Shown: positions 35,374-44,546, numbered from the stretch's first letter. The stretch: 64,000 nucleotides of DNA from Paenibacillus sp. DMB5 (GCF_001517085.1 NZ_LRAC01000037.1:1-64000); one strand, 5' to 3'. Notes: generated from the sequence alone by a model not told the origin. Numbers and translations are program-made.

Positions 35374-36246
35374 TTAGTGAATATCTTTCTTTTTAAAGTT
35401 ACCGCCCTTCACTTCCGCCACATCGTACACTACAACAAAAGCACCCGGGTCAATCTCATGAATAATCTCTTTAATCTTGCTTTCTTCCAGACGGTTGATG
35501 ACACAGGTAATTTCTTTGAACTGCTCATTGGAGTAGCCGCCGTAAGCATCGGTGTAGGTTGCTCCCCGGCCCAGCCGGTCGCGGATGGTTTCGACCATGA
35601 CTTCAGGCTGGTTGGTGATGATTTTGAACGTTTTGGAGCCGCTCAGGCCCTCCTCTACGATATGTATAACTTTTGAAGCAATAAAATAGGCAAGTGCCGA
35701 CAGGATCGCCCCCTGCAGACCAAACACGGTTGAAACGACAATGAATACAAAGGTGTTCAGGAACAGGATCAGGTCACTCGTACCAAAAGGCAGCTTCCGT
35801 GACAGCAGCACAGCCAGCATATCAATCCCGTCCAGCGCCCCGCCGTTACGCAAAGCAAGACCCATCCCGAAACCGATTATAATCCCGCCGACCACCGTAA
35901 CAAGCAAGGTATCCCCCTGAATAATGGTCGGTACGTGATGCATAAGGACAGTGCCGACCGCTAATGACGCAATTCCGAGAATGGAATAGAGGGCGAAGCT
36001 TTTGCCGATCTGTTTATAACCCAGCCACACAAAGGGGATATTAATGACCGCAATCAGCAGCCCCAGCGGCACTCCGAACAATTCCGAGCCCACGATACTA
36101 AGACCGGTCACGCCTCCGTCAGAGACATTATTGGGTATTAACACAGCCTCCAGCCCGTAAGCAGCGATCATGGCTCCGATGGTTACTAATATTGCTTTTG
36201 AAAAAATCTTCAGCTTATTGGACTTCGGTTGTCTTATCACATTCAT
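35374..36246 (-). CDS. YitT-family membrane protein with DUF2179 domain
   Basis: A 290-residue protein with five or six membrane helices (about 15-190) in the YitT pattern, including GLEAVLIPNNVSDGGVTGL and GMGLALRNGGALDGIDM, then a cytoplasmic DUF2179 domain (about 200-290). GGGGAAG precedes the ATG at 36246; an upstream start at 36294 lacks a site. Members are widespread in Bacillota and their transported substrate is unknown. Confidence 0.85.
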   Translation of the reverse strand: MNVIRQPKSNKLKIFSKAILVTIGAMIAAYGLEAVLIPNNVSDGGVTGLSIVGSELFGVPLGLLIAVINIPFVWLGYKQIGKSFALYSILGIASLAVGTVLMHHVPTIIQGDTLLVTVVGGIIIGFGMGLALRNGGALDGIDMLAVLLSRKLPFGTSDLILFLNTFVFIVVSTVFGLQGAILSALAYFIASKVIHIVEEGLSGSKTFKIITNQPEVMVETIRDRLGRGATYTDAYGGYSNEQFKEITCVINRLEESKIKEIIHEIDPGAFVVVYDVAEVKGGNFKKKDIH

Positions 36247-36465
36247 TAAACTTCCCCGTTTCTGAATAAATTTTCCTTTTAGAAAAAAGCTCACAGAAAC
36301 CAGTCTATAATATTTATCACAATATTAGCAAATGAGCGGTATGTATGCGGAAGAGGAATAGAGGACTTTATGGTTCATGAGGTCCGGGGGCGGTTATCGT
36401 TACATATAACGGCTTTTTGTGACACATCCTAAGATAGAGTCTGCACATTGAAAGGAGATTATCCA

Positions 36466-36669
36466 ATGAAGGACAACAAGGAAGCTCCGCTGGACGGACG
36501 CAAACCGGGTGTACACCCGATCCCTGAGCCGGATTCCAAGGCGGATAGCGATACAGGAGCAGCGGGTAAGCTCGACGAAATTGTCGGCGCTGTGCTCGGA
36601 GATGACCCTGAGGTAACCGCTCCCGGGATTGCCCCGGATCGTGAGGACAATAAGGACCGCCGAGGCTGA
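36466..36669 (+). CDS. Small acidic hypothetical protein
   Basis: A 67-residue hydrophilic protein rich in Asp, Glu, Pro and Gly, with KLDEIVGAVLGDDPEV as the only hydrophobic stretch. AAAGGAG precedes the ATG at 36466, which supports real translation. I do not recognise a family. It stands alone before repeat array C. Confidence 0.6.
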   Translation: MKDNKEAPLDGRKPGVHPIPEPDSKADSDTGAAGKLDEIVGAVLGDDPEVTAPGIAPDREDNKDRRG

Positions 36670-36731
36670 GCAGCTGTCTGAAAATCTACGGGCGCCTGTT
36701 TAGTAGGGCGGGGCCGGCTAGGGCTGCTTCT

Positions 36732-36820
36732 GCCCAAATAGAGGGATTTTTCCCTCTATTTGGGCTTGGGCGGGACAACTTCGGCCCCTTTAGAGGGATT
36801 TTCCCCTCTATTTGGGCTTG
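36732..36820. repeat. 52-bp repeat array C (two units)
   Basis: TAGAGGGATT begins at 36739 and 36791, a 52-bp period. In the first copy the hairpin is perfect over 15 bp: GCCCAAATAGAGGGA pairs with TCCCTCTATTTGGGC across TTTT (36732-36765). Compared with arrays A and B, the stem base pair change AAAGGG/CCCTTT to AGAGGG/CCCTCT is matched on both sides. It lies between the convergent small-protein and YczE genes. Confidence 0.85.
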
Positions 36821-36874
36821 GATGGGGCAATTTCAGGCTCGGACAGAGCAAACGGAGCATTGGGGGCCCGCAAT

Positions 36875-36929
36875 AAAACAAGGTATCCCGGACCGCAGCA
36901 GGCTGCGAAGTCCGGGATACCTTGTTTTT
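36875..36929. terminator. Strong bidirectional terminator
   Basis: AAAACAAGGTATCCCGGAC pairs perfectly over 19 bp with its reverse complement across a 17-nt loop, with a T-run on each strand. It sits between the convergent small-protein and YczE genes. Confidence 0.85.
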
Positions 36930-36952
36930 ATTGGATACAATTAGTGTTCTAG

Positions 36953-37000
36953 AATTATCGTTCATTACAATTATCGTTTAGCACAACTATCGTTCATTAG
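36953..37000. repeat. 16-bp tandem repeats
   Basis: Three copies of AATTATCGTTCATTAC or a close variant start at 36953, 36969 and 36985. They lie between the strong terminator and the YczE stop. Confidence 0.7.
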
Positions 37001-37018
37001 ATTGTCACTCAGCACCCT

Positions 37019-37690
37019 TTACAGTGAAACGGGACCTCCGTCTGCCTTTGCACCCGTTTTGCCCAGCAGCTTGTTCGTAAAATGCACATCGAAGAAATGA
37101 ATGATCGGACCCAGACCGAATGCGGATACCAGCGTGCCCAGGCCGATGATGCCGCCTGCCAGGAAGCAGATCAGCGCACACAGCGCATCCGTAAACATCC
37201 GGTGCCAGAAGTAAGAAATTCTTGGCGCTCTAATCTTCATGATCAGGGACAGCGCGTCATAGGGAGCTACTCCGACATCCGAGCTCTGATACAAGGACAC
37301 CCCAAAGCTGCACACCACCACACCAATCGCCACAGTAATGACCCGCTGCCAGAGCAACTGGGGTTCACCCAGGACATCTATCCAGATATCATAAAAAAAT
37401 GTAGCGATATAACCCAGAAAAATAGCATTAACGAACGTTCCGGCTCCGATAAACTTCCTCCCGGTAATCCATTCAACTATGAACAGCACTACATTCAGTA
37501 AAATCAGAAAATTAGCATAGGAGATAAAACTGAGATCTGCAAGGGCCATCACCATGCCGCTGAAAGGATCATTCCCCATGCCGGACAGCTTGAAAATACT
37601 GATGCCCATTCCCAGAAAGATGTTGCCGATCACCATAATGATCAGCCGTTTGGGGTCCACGCTTTTAATATATCTCATCATATAATTCAT
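37019..37690 (-). CDS. YczE/YyaS/YitT-family membrane protein
   Basis: A 223-residue integral membrane protein with about five helices. GNIFLGMGISIFKLSGMGNDPF and SSDVGVAPYDALSL match the YczE family pattern of two repeated halves. Its ATG overlaps the stop of the upstream GH28-like gene (ATGA), so translation is coupled. YczE was linked to surfactin production in B. subtilis, but general function is unknown. Coupling with a polysaccharide enzyme is unusual. Confidence 0.85.
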   Translation of the reverse strand: MNYMMRYIKSVDPKRLIIMVIGNIFLGMGISIFKLSGMGNDPFSGMVMALADLSFISYANFLILLNVVLFIVEWITGRKFIGAGTFVNAIFLGYIATFFYDIWIDVLGEPQLLWQRVITVAIGVVVCSFGVSLYQSSDVGVAPYDALSLIMKIRAPRISYFWHRMFTDALCALICFLAGGIIGLGTLVSAFGLGPIIHFFDVHFTNKLLGKTGAKADGGPVSL

Positions 37691-40341
37691 CCCGTCACCT
37701 TAATGCTGACTTCCAGTTTGACCGGGATTATCCCGTCATCAGCAATGAATTCTGCAATATATGGTTCATTCCGCACATCGTCCACAGTTGGTGTCCAGCT
37801 GAACACACAGGCCTTGCCCGGTACAAAAGAAGAGATGTCAAAGCTCGCCCCCTCAGGCAGCTTACCAGCTGTCAAAATCATCGGCTCAGCAATCCCCTGT
37901 ACAGCCGGGTCCCTATCCGAGGCGGTCTCATTATAAATTTTGCCGTCCGTTTCACGGGCGGAAGCCTCATACGCAGGCTGCCTGGCTACAACGGTAAAGG
38001 AAAGGAGTTCACCCGCCCGGACACTCTGCTCCGGTACAAAGGCGAAGAACGGCCGGAATACCGTCTGCGGCAAAGGAAGCTCAGGGGTCGCAACCGGATA
38101 GTTGTATCCATTCTCAGGAATTGCGACCGTTTCATACGGATACAACGAGTCCTTGGGCGTCCCCGGAGCAGGTGCCCCGACTTCTACAGCCTTGACAGAC
38201 AAACGGTTGTCCAGAGTTACATGTTCAACTTCAGTCTGCTGATACGGATAATCCGGAACATATTCCAGTCCTGCAGGCCGTTTGAACCGGTTTTTCACGA
38301 GGATAATTTCTTCAACACCTTCTGCATGATCTGCACGGATATTCTGAAGCGAGCCGTTTACGACATCATCAAGCACAATGGGATACCGGGTATCTTCTGT
38401 AAGATAGCGCAGCTCGATTTCATCCAGAACCAGATTTTCCACATGTCTTGCATACAGCCCGTATGCCGGGAGGATTCCCCAGTTGCTCGGCTCCGGATAA
38501 ACCTCCGGCAGCTCCGGTACGTTGAAGGGAGCATCCTTCCACACCCCCGCTTCCGGATCCCATTCCACCCGGGGCAGCAGCCCTTCATTTTTCAGAAAAA
38601 AGGTGTTCACCAGCCAAGGCAGCGACTGCACACTGCGTTTGTTCCCGCCATACTGGGCATATTCCCAGTTGGTATTCAGCTGGCGCTGCTCCACTGCATG
38701 CTCCAGGCTCAGACCGCCGCGGTATTCCACCTTGATGTTGGTAATAGATACATTTTTAATCCGGCTTCCAATCAGCCCCATGATTTCAATCGGATAGCGG
38801 GGATCGGCATTTTTGACCGAAATATTCCGGACGATAATGTCGTGAACATAAGCAATGTGATCACTGCCGTTCGCATTGGCATACAGCGGAAGCTCGCTTT
38901 CCTGCAGCTCTTTAACATAGTCGGGCACATACTTTTTGGACAGCTCATCATAGCGGACAGCGAAGAATCTGCCGTTCTCTTCATGAATGTTCGCCGGATT
39001 CAGCCGGAGAGGCTGCTCAGCGTCTACGATATAAAAGGAAGATGCGCCGTCCGCCGAAACTTTACGGGTTCTGTTATAGGACGGAAGATAGCGCCTCGCC
39101 GGGTACACCTGATAAGGCTCCTTGGCCGGCAGTACCCAGTGCGTCTGGTCGAGTCTCACATTCGGCGGAGCATCCCTGTCCGGGATGAAGTCTTCCCCGG
39201 TGCTATTCCCCGTTACAGGAAACCGGCCGCGGTCTCCTGCTTTAATGAAGATTGGCGAGCTGCTTACATCCTCCATAGTCGAATCCTCAAAGATAATATT
39301 GCTCAAATCCGCCCCGTCGACAGCCTCAAGGGCAAAGCCTCTGGATCTTCTAAACTGGACACGGCGTACCGTAACGAGGTCATACCCGCAGGTGGATTCC
39401 GTACCCAGCTTGACCCGGGCGGTAGGGCCGCAGCGGTCAGTAGCAATCAGCTTGTCCTGTGTATACGTTTTCGCATATACGGAGCCCATGTCGTAACCGC
39501 TGACAATGCAGTCCTCAATCAACACATTCCTCAGCGGCATGAATATACCGCCGCCGTAGGAGGCTTTTAACACAATGGCATCATCGGTCAGGGAGTTGAA
39601 GGTGGAATGCACAATCGTCACATTCTCACAGCAGTCCACATCAAACGCATCGCGGTTTGTATCCACCAGAATACGCTCCACAACCATATTTTTCACACAT
39701 GTTGTAATAATCGCAAAATGGCCGCCGGCCAGGATCGAAAAATCGCAAAAGGCCACATTTTCACACCGCACCAGCGCAATCGCCTTGTTGCCGAACCATT
39801 CTCCCTGGTGTCCCGGCCCGTTACGGCGTACCGGCTCATGCGGGTCTCCGCCCATCAGGATCTGCTCCAGCTCCCCCTTATCATTCAGAGAGCTTCCATC
39901 CAGCAGCCCTGGCCCGTAAATCATTACATCACGGATATCCGCGCCATAAATCAGGCTGTTGGCAAAATAAGTATGGCCGTGATCCTGCAGGCCGACATAC
40001 AGATTAACCTCCGGCTCATCATAATTGCCGCCTTCTCCAGCCTGCAGCTCATAGGATCGGGTGATATCCGTTCTGGCTGCTGAAAGCACACTGCCTGCAG
40101 ACAAGTACAGATTGACGCCGCTCAATAGACGGACCGTATATACTCTGAAGTTACCTTCAGGAATAACGACTGTCCCGCCTTCTGCCGATGCTGCCTGAAT
40201 AGCGTGATTAATCGCCTCAGTATTCACCACTGGTGAATGTTCCACACCCGCCCCAAAATTGCGGATATCAAACCGGCGTTCTTCCTTTAATAGATAGCTT
40301 CTGTCAAAAGGGCATCCTGTTGCTTCTGTTACCTGAAACAT
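37687..40341 (-). CDS. Large GH28-like right-handed beta-helix protein
   Basis: An 884-residue protein whose first 450 residues or so form a pectinase-type beta-helix. VDTNRDAFDVDCCENV and LTDDAIVLKA resemble the NTD and DD catalytic motifs of GH28 polygalacturonases. The expected GHG is less clear, near FALEAVDG. A second helix stretch (about 490-700) and a C-terminal Ig-like fold (about 780-884) follow. No signal peptide is present, so it may act on imported oligogalacturonides in the cytoplasm. GGAGG lies five bases before the ATG at 40341. Overlaps the YczE gene downstream. Enzymatic activity is inferred. Confidence 0.8.
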   Translation of the reverse strand: MFQVTEATGCPFDRSYLLKEERRFDIRNFGAGVEHSPVVNTEAINHAIQAASAEGGTVVIPEGNFRVYTVRLLSGVNLYLSAGSVLSAARTDITRSYELQAGEGGNYDEPEVNLYVGLQDHGHTYFANSLIYGADIRDVMIYGPGLLDGSSLNDKGELEQILMGGDPHEPVRRNGPGHQGEWFGNKAIALVRCENVAFCDFSILAGGHFAIITTCVKNMVVERILVDTNRDAFDVDCCENVTIVHSTFNSLTDDAIVLKASYGGGIFMPLRNVLIEDCIVSGYDMGSVYAKTYTQDKLIATDRCGPTARVKLGTESTCGYDLVTVRRVQFRRSRGFALEAVDGADLSNIIFEDSTMEDVSSSPIFIKAGDRGRFPVTGNSTGEDFIPDRDAPPNVRLDQTHWVLPAKEPYQVYPARRYLPSYNRTRKVSADGASSFYIVDAEQPLRLNPANIHEENGRFFAVRYDELSKKYVPDYVKELQESELPLYANANGSDHIAYVHDIIVRNISVKNADPRYPIEIMGLIGSRIKNVSITNIKVEYRGGLSLEHAVEQRQLNTNWEYAQYGGNKRSVQSLPWLVNTFFLKNEGLLPRVEWDPEAGVWKDAPFNVPELPEVYPEPSNWGILPAYGLYARHVENLVLDEIELRYLTEDTRYPIVLDDVVNGSLQNIRADHAEGVEEIILVKNRFKRPAGLEYVPDYPYQQTEVEHVTLDNRLSVKAVEVGAPAPGTPKDSLYPYETVAIPENGYNYPVATPELPLPQTVFRPFFAFVPEQSVRAGELLSFTVVARQPAYEASARETDGKIYNETASDRDPAVQGIAEPMILTAGKLPEGASFDISSFVPGKACVFSWTPTVDDVRNEPYIAEFIADDGIIPVKLEVSIKVTG

Positions 40342-40468
40342 AATAGCCTCCATTTTATCAGAGAGAACTCAGGACGGATCATCCGGCGCAGTCATCTCTT
40401 GTTCTATTTCTTTGTTGCCGTCCGGCAGCCGGATTACATGCTGAACCCTTTCATTATAGCGCGTACCG

Positions 40469-41884
40469 CTACATTATAGGCAGTGTAATCTCAACAATCG
40501 TTCCGGAAGGCTGATTCGCCTTGAACAGGAACGTTCCTCTATGATTATGTATAATCTTTCTGCTGATCATAACCCCGAGCCCGTGCCCTCCCGGTTTGGT
40601 GGTGAAGAAAGGCGAGCCGATCTGATCTATGTATTCTGCGGGAATGCCCCGTCCATTATCGCTTATCCGAATGACGGCCATATCCTCTGTGCGGTCCAGC
40701 TCTACTGTTATTTCTGCTCCGTCAGGGCTTGCTTCAATTGCATTTTTTAGAACATTGATGAAGACCTGCTTCAGCTTGTTGGCTGAGCCTTTAAGCGTAA
40801 GGCCGGCAAGATGGGTATGCATGAGAATCTCAATGTTTGTCATATGCGCCTGGGCATTCAGCAGCACGACGGCTTGTCTTAACAGCTGAACCAGATTATA
40901 GTCAGCCAGACTGGATGGGGCTTCTTTGCCCAGCAGCAGCAGTTCACCGATAATCGAATTGATCCGGTCTACCTCCGACACTACGATCTGATGAAACTCT
41001 CTGCCTTTTGCGGAACGGGAGAACAGGAGCTGAACGAATCCCCGGATACTGGTAAGCGGATTACGGATTTCGTGGGCAATGCCAGCAGACAGCTCACCGA
41101 TCATGGAAATATTCTCCGTATACCGGAGAAACTCCTCGGTCCTCTTGCGTTCAGTCAGATCACGGCTGATCGAAATGACCATTTTGCGGCCATTCAGCTT
41201 AAACGGCTTGGCACTGATTTCTACAGGGATTTGCTTCCCTTCCCTTGTTACCTGAATCCATTCAACGAATATCCCGTCTCCTTCAAGGATTCTATCAAAG
41301 AGATGGTCAACCTCGCTCTGCAACGACTCTGCTGCTATGGAATACGGTGTTTTATCCAGAAGCTCCCGGCGTGTGTACCCCAGCATCCGGCAGGCTGCTT
41401 CATTAACGTCCAGAAATTTGGACGGCTTCCCGTCCGGGTTCTGTTCATAGATAAAAATGGGGTCATTCGCTTCATTAAATAGCTTGTAGTACTTTAGCTC
41501 AGAGAACTTAATCTCGGTTACATCCCTCAGTACACATACATAAGCCTTAATGCATCCTTCCGGATCCTTTACCGGAGAAATGGTTATTTTGACACTGATC
41601 AGTTCCCCGTTTCGCTTAATGCGGAACGTATCAAGGGCAAACAGCTTCCGGCCCTGATCGATGAAAATATACATCTGGGCAAGCTCATCCCTAAGCTCCA
41701 GGGGGATATGCGGGAAATCGAGCTTATTCAGCTCTTCCATTGACCATCCATACAGCTCTACAAAGACAGGATTGGCGTAGATTACCTTTTTATCGTTGCC
41801 CAGAATGTAAATCGGATCAGGACTGTACTCGGCAAAAGAAAACAGCGAATAATGTATGAAATCGTGAACTGAGTAACCACTCAT
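40469..41884 (-). CDS. Soluble PAS-domain sensor histidine kinase
   Basis: A 471-residue kinase without membrane helices. Two PAS domains (about 15-130 and 135-255) precede HisKA (SAGIAHEIRNPLTSIRGFVQ, phospho-His) and HATPase (INVLKNAIEASPDG, ISDNGRGIP, FFTTKPGGHGLGV). The layout is that of the sporulation kinases (KinA/KinE-like) that feed the Spo0F phosphorelay. No response regulator is adjacent, which also fits a phosphorelay kinase. The sporulation role is inferred. Confidence 0.85.
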   Translation of the reverse strand: MSGYSVHDFIHYSLFSFAEYSPDPIYILGNDKKVIYANPVFVELYGWSMEELNKLDFPHIPLELRDELAQMYIFIDQGRKLFALDTFRIKRNGELISVKITISPVKDPEGCIKAYVCVLRDVTEIKFSELKYYKLFNEANDPIFIYEQNPDGKPSKFLDVNEAACRMLGYTRRELLDKTPYSIAAESLQSEVDHLFDRILEGDGIFVEWIQVTREGKQIPVEISAKPFKLNGRKMVISISRDLTERKRTEEFLRYTENISMIGELSAGIAHEIRNPLTSIRGFVQLLFSRSAKGREFHQIVVSEVDRINSIIGELLLLGKEAPSSLADYNLVQLLRQAVVLLNAQAHMTNIEILMHTHLAGLTLKGSANKLKQVFINVLKNAIEASPDGAEITVELDRTEDMAVIRISDNGRGIPAEYIDQIGSPFFTTKPGGHGLGVMISRKIIHNHRGTFLFKANQPSGTIVEITLPIM

Positions 41885-42067
41885 ATAACCGCTCCCGCAG
41901 CCAGTTTATTTCAATATATAGTAGCATTACACGGGTAACATATCTATGAAAAATAAGACTAAAAACACAGACTTCCAAGTTTGACAGCATACTGTCCAAT
42001 TGATAGGATGCTCATAAGGTAAGGGGTTCAGGAGACATCATCAAAATGAACGGAATGGAGTGTTCCT

Positions 42068-42199
42068 ATGAAAGATATCTACGATAAAACATATCCTGCG
42101 GAGATATTACAGCGCATAGCTCAACGATCAACCCCTCAGTGGGGAACCATGCATGTCGCTCAAATGCTCGCTCACTGCTCAGCGTGGATCATCATTTAA
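42068..42199 (+). pseudogene. Truncated DUF1569/DinB-like protein remnant
   Basis: A 43-codon frame (MKDIYDKTYPAEILQRIAQR then STPQWGTMHVAQMLAHCSAW) matches the N-terminal signature of DUF1569 proteins, normally about 150 residues. It stops at a TAA soon after the conserved QMLAHC. GGAGTG lies upstream. The rest of the domain is not seen in any frame before the terminator at 42245, so it was lost by deletion. Confidence 0.65.
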
Positions 42200-42244
42200 G
42201 GCAGTTTGGTGTATAGCATAGCTTTTATATAGCCTACCGGGAAT

Positions 42245-42279
42245 AAAAAAGCGGTGCCCACAATAAGGAGCACCGCTTT
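42245..42279 (-). terminator. Terminator after DUF1349 gene
   Basis: AAAGCGGTGC pairs exactly with GCACCGCTTT; on the minus strand TTTTTTATT follows. It ends the DUF1349 transcript 57 bp after its stop. Confidence 0.85.
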
Positions 42280-42335
42280 GGCAGAATGTTTATAGATTAC
42301 AATTCGCGGACGCAAGCACCATCATTTACTTTCTC

Positions 42336-42941
42336 CTACACACCTGCCCTGATATTTTTTACGGTTCTCTTCTCTAAAGAAAAACCAGAGTACCGTCTGT
42401 CGCCGCCGTTGCCATTGGGAGCCTGCGGAACGAAGCCTACCTTTACAGTCTCCTCCACCGGTAAATTGAAGAATCTCACCATGTAGAAATGGTCACCGTC
42501 TAACGAATAATGAAAAGCAAAGGCCTGGCCGACTCGGGTAATCTGTAGCCATACTGAATCGCCGTCAATATTGTTGCCGTTTGCGTCGTCTGATAACGGA
42601 TTTGTTACTACACTTACAACGGCACGGGTATTAAAATCCGTCAATTCAAAGCACAGCTTGGCCCACACCGCGAGATCCTTCATGACCATAACCGAAGCAG
42701 AATCATACACATCCCGGAAATCATGCCCTGCCTTAACCCGCATTACAAAATCACCGGAAACCTCTGTGTAAAAAAACGGGGCATTTGTAAGGGAGCTTGG
42801 GGTAATCCCTTCTTCAGACACAGTCCCGTTATTGCAGAAAAAATCACTATCCTTCGGAGCGTATAATATCATTGCTTCGTTTTCAAACCGGATGCTGCTT
42901 TCGTTAAGCCATTTAAAGTTGCTGAAATCCTTATGATCCAT
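42336..42941 (-). CDS. DUF1349 beta-sandwich protein
   Basis: A 201-residue protein of the DUF1349 family with a concanavalin-like fold. FFYTEVSGDFVMRVKAGHDF and DSASVMVMKDLAVWAKLCFE are typical, and KVGFVPQAPNG lies in the C-terminal part. Its yeast relative is called regulator of enolase, but the bacterial role, perhaps sugar binding, is unknown. Single gene with its own terminator. Confidence 0.82.
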   Translation of the reverse strand: MDHKDFSNFKWLNESSIRFENEAMILYAPKDSDFFCNNGTVSEEGITPSSLTNAPFFYTEVSGDFVMRVKAGHDFRDVYDSASVMVMKDLAVWAKLCFELTDFNTRAVVSVVTNPLSDDANGNNIDGDSVWLQITRVGQAFAFHYSLDGDHFYMVRFFNLPVEETVKVGFVPQAPNGNGGDRRYSGFSLEKRTVKNIRAGV

Positions 42942-43117
42942 TCAACTTCCCTCCAGCTGGTTTAGGATTAGTAAATTTTCACACTACAGTAAATAATTAT
43001 ATCATTAAAACTGCTATATCGTGTAGAACGATTCTTCTCAAACGATAGCACGATCTGAATATTCGGAACCGTACCTAACCATCAGTTGAACTCCCCAATG
43101 ACGGCGGCTTCAACCCA

Positions 43118-43933
43118 TCATTTCCCGAATGGCCCCTGCCCCGCAAAATACTGATCAATCACTTCCAATACACCGCTGTTATTGTTAGCCGGTGCCATAT
43201 ATTTTGCCGCCCCCTTCACTTCATCCGATCCGTTCTCCATGGCAAAGCTGTACTTTACATGTCGCAGCATTTCAATGTCATTGCCTCCGTCGCCAAAGGC
43301 CATCGTTTCGTCATCTTTGATCCCCCACTTGTCCTGCAGCAGCTGAATACCGGAGGCCTTGTGGAACTCCGGCACAATCAGATCAATACTTCCATGCCCG
43401 CTGGAGACAGCAGTTACCGTATTTCCGATACTGCTGCGCAGCAGATCTCTTAACTGAAGCGTTTCTTCATCCGGACAGGACAGCGCAAATTTCAGAATCT
43501 GATCGTTGACCTCATCGAAGCTCTTCACTCTTTTTAACCGGTGATAATATTTGTTTACTATAGTAAAAAAGTTGTCCGATACACTGTCCAGCACATAGGC
43601 ACTTTCTTTGCCGCATAACACAATCTGAAACTTATTATTGGATACCAGCTCTTTCAGAACCAGCTCTATATCCTGCTTGGGAATATCAACAGCGGACACT
43701 TCCTGCCCCTGATCGACGATAAAGGCGCCATTTTCAGCCACATAACTGATCTCATCCTGGATCTCTCCAAAAAAGGACTTCAGCTGATAGTACTGGTTGC
43801 CGCTGGCCACAACAAACCGGATTCCCTGCTCCTTCATCTTTGCATACTGTTTAAGGAACCTTTCTTTGTCATATCCCATCTCTTTATTTAGAAAGGTTCC
43901 ATCCATGTCCACTGCGATAAGCTTGATTGTCAT
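43118..43933 (-). CDS. Cof-type HAD sugar phosphatase
   Basis: A 271-residue type IIB HAD phosphatase. Motif I is VDMDGTFLN with the nucleophile Asp, motif II is VVASGNQYYQL, and motifs III/IV are DKWGIKDDETMAFGDGGNDIEML. It probably dephosphorylates sugar phosphates or similar cytoplasmic metabolites. Single gene, divergent from the ProX-like gene. Confidence 0.9.
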   Translation of the reverse strand: MTIKLIAVDMDGTFLNKEMGYDKERFLKQYAKMKEQGIRFVVASGNQYYQLKSFFGEIQDEISYVAENGAFIVDQGQEVSAVDIPKQDIELVLKELVSNNKFQIVLCGKESAYVLDSVSDNFFTIVNKYYHRLKRVKSFDEVNDQILKFALSCPDEETLQLRDLLRSSIGNTVTAVSSGHGSIDLIVPEFHKASGIQLLQDKWGIKDDETMAFGDGGNDIEMLRHVKYSFAMENGSDEVKGAAKYMAPANNNSGVLEVIDQYFAGQGPFGK

Positions 43934-44060
43934 CCTGTTGCCTCCTGAAATAACTCATACTTTTTAGTGATATATCTAAACTCTTTACCCAATAATGATG
44001 ATATTATTATGTCCAGTTGCAATGTCCACTCTACAAAATCCGAAGATAAAGGTGATCATG

Positions 44061-44546
44061 ATGAACCGCGAAGCCGTTATTGAGCTGTTGAAGCAGCAGA
44101 ATGTAAGCCATGAAGTGATTGACCATCCTGCAGCCTATACCATCGCAGACATGGAGAGCTTTGGGCTCCCCAGAATAGATCAGATAGCCAAAAATCTGTT
44201 CATCCGTGATGACAAAAAAAGAAACTATTATCTGCTGACGATCCAAAAGGACAAGTCCGTTAACCTGAAGCAGCTGCGTACGCTGCTGGAGTCCCGTCCC
44301 CTTACGTTTGCTTCTGAAGAAGATTTAATGCAGCTGCTCGGCCTCACTAAGGGCGCCGTCTCCCCGTTTGGCATTCTGAACGACAAGGAGCGCACGGTGA
44401 AATTTATCCTGGATGCAGATTTGCAAAAAGGGGCAACCATCGGCGTCCATCCCAACGAAAACACCGCTACAGTCTGGCTTGCGCCTGAAGACCTGCTTAA
44501 CATCGTAACAGCTCATGGTAACGAGATTAGTGTAATAACATTGTAA
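44061..44546 (+). CDS. YbaK/ProX-type aminoacyl-tRNA deacylase
   Basis: A 161-residue free-standing editing domain of the ProX/YbaK superfamily, which hydrolyses mischarged tRNA such as Ala-tRNA(Pro). The Lys of DQIAKNLFIRDDKKRNYYLL and the GLTKGAVSPFGILND loop match the family. Starts at ATG 44061 behind AAAGGTG; upstream ATGs at 43995 and 44058 are less well spaced. Convergent with the serine hydrolase, with an imperfect stem-loop (GAACCCA/TGGGTTC at 44557-44603) between them. Confidence 0.87.
   Translation: MNREAVIELLKQQNVSHEVIDHPAAYTIADMESFGLPRIDQIAKNLFIRDDKKRNYYLLTIQKDKSVNLKQLRTLLESRPLTFASEEDLMQLLGLTKGAVSPFGILNDKERTVKFILDADLQKGATIGVHPNENTATVWLAPEDLLNIVTAHGNEISVITL

Noticed and set aside
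38221-39570. 449-codon plus-strand frame opposite the GH28-like gene
   Set aside because: Antisense to a protein with beta-helix repeats and catalytic-like motifs; composition is typical of a shadow frame.
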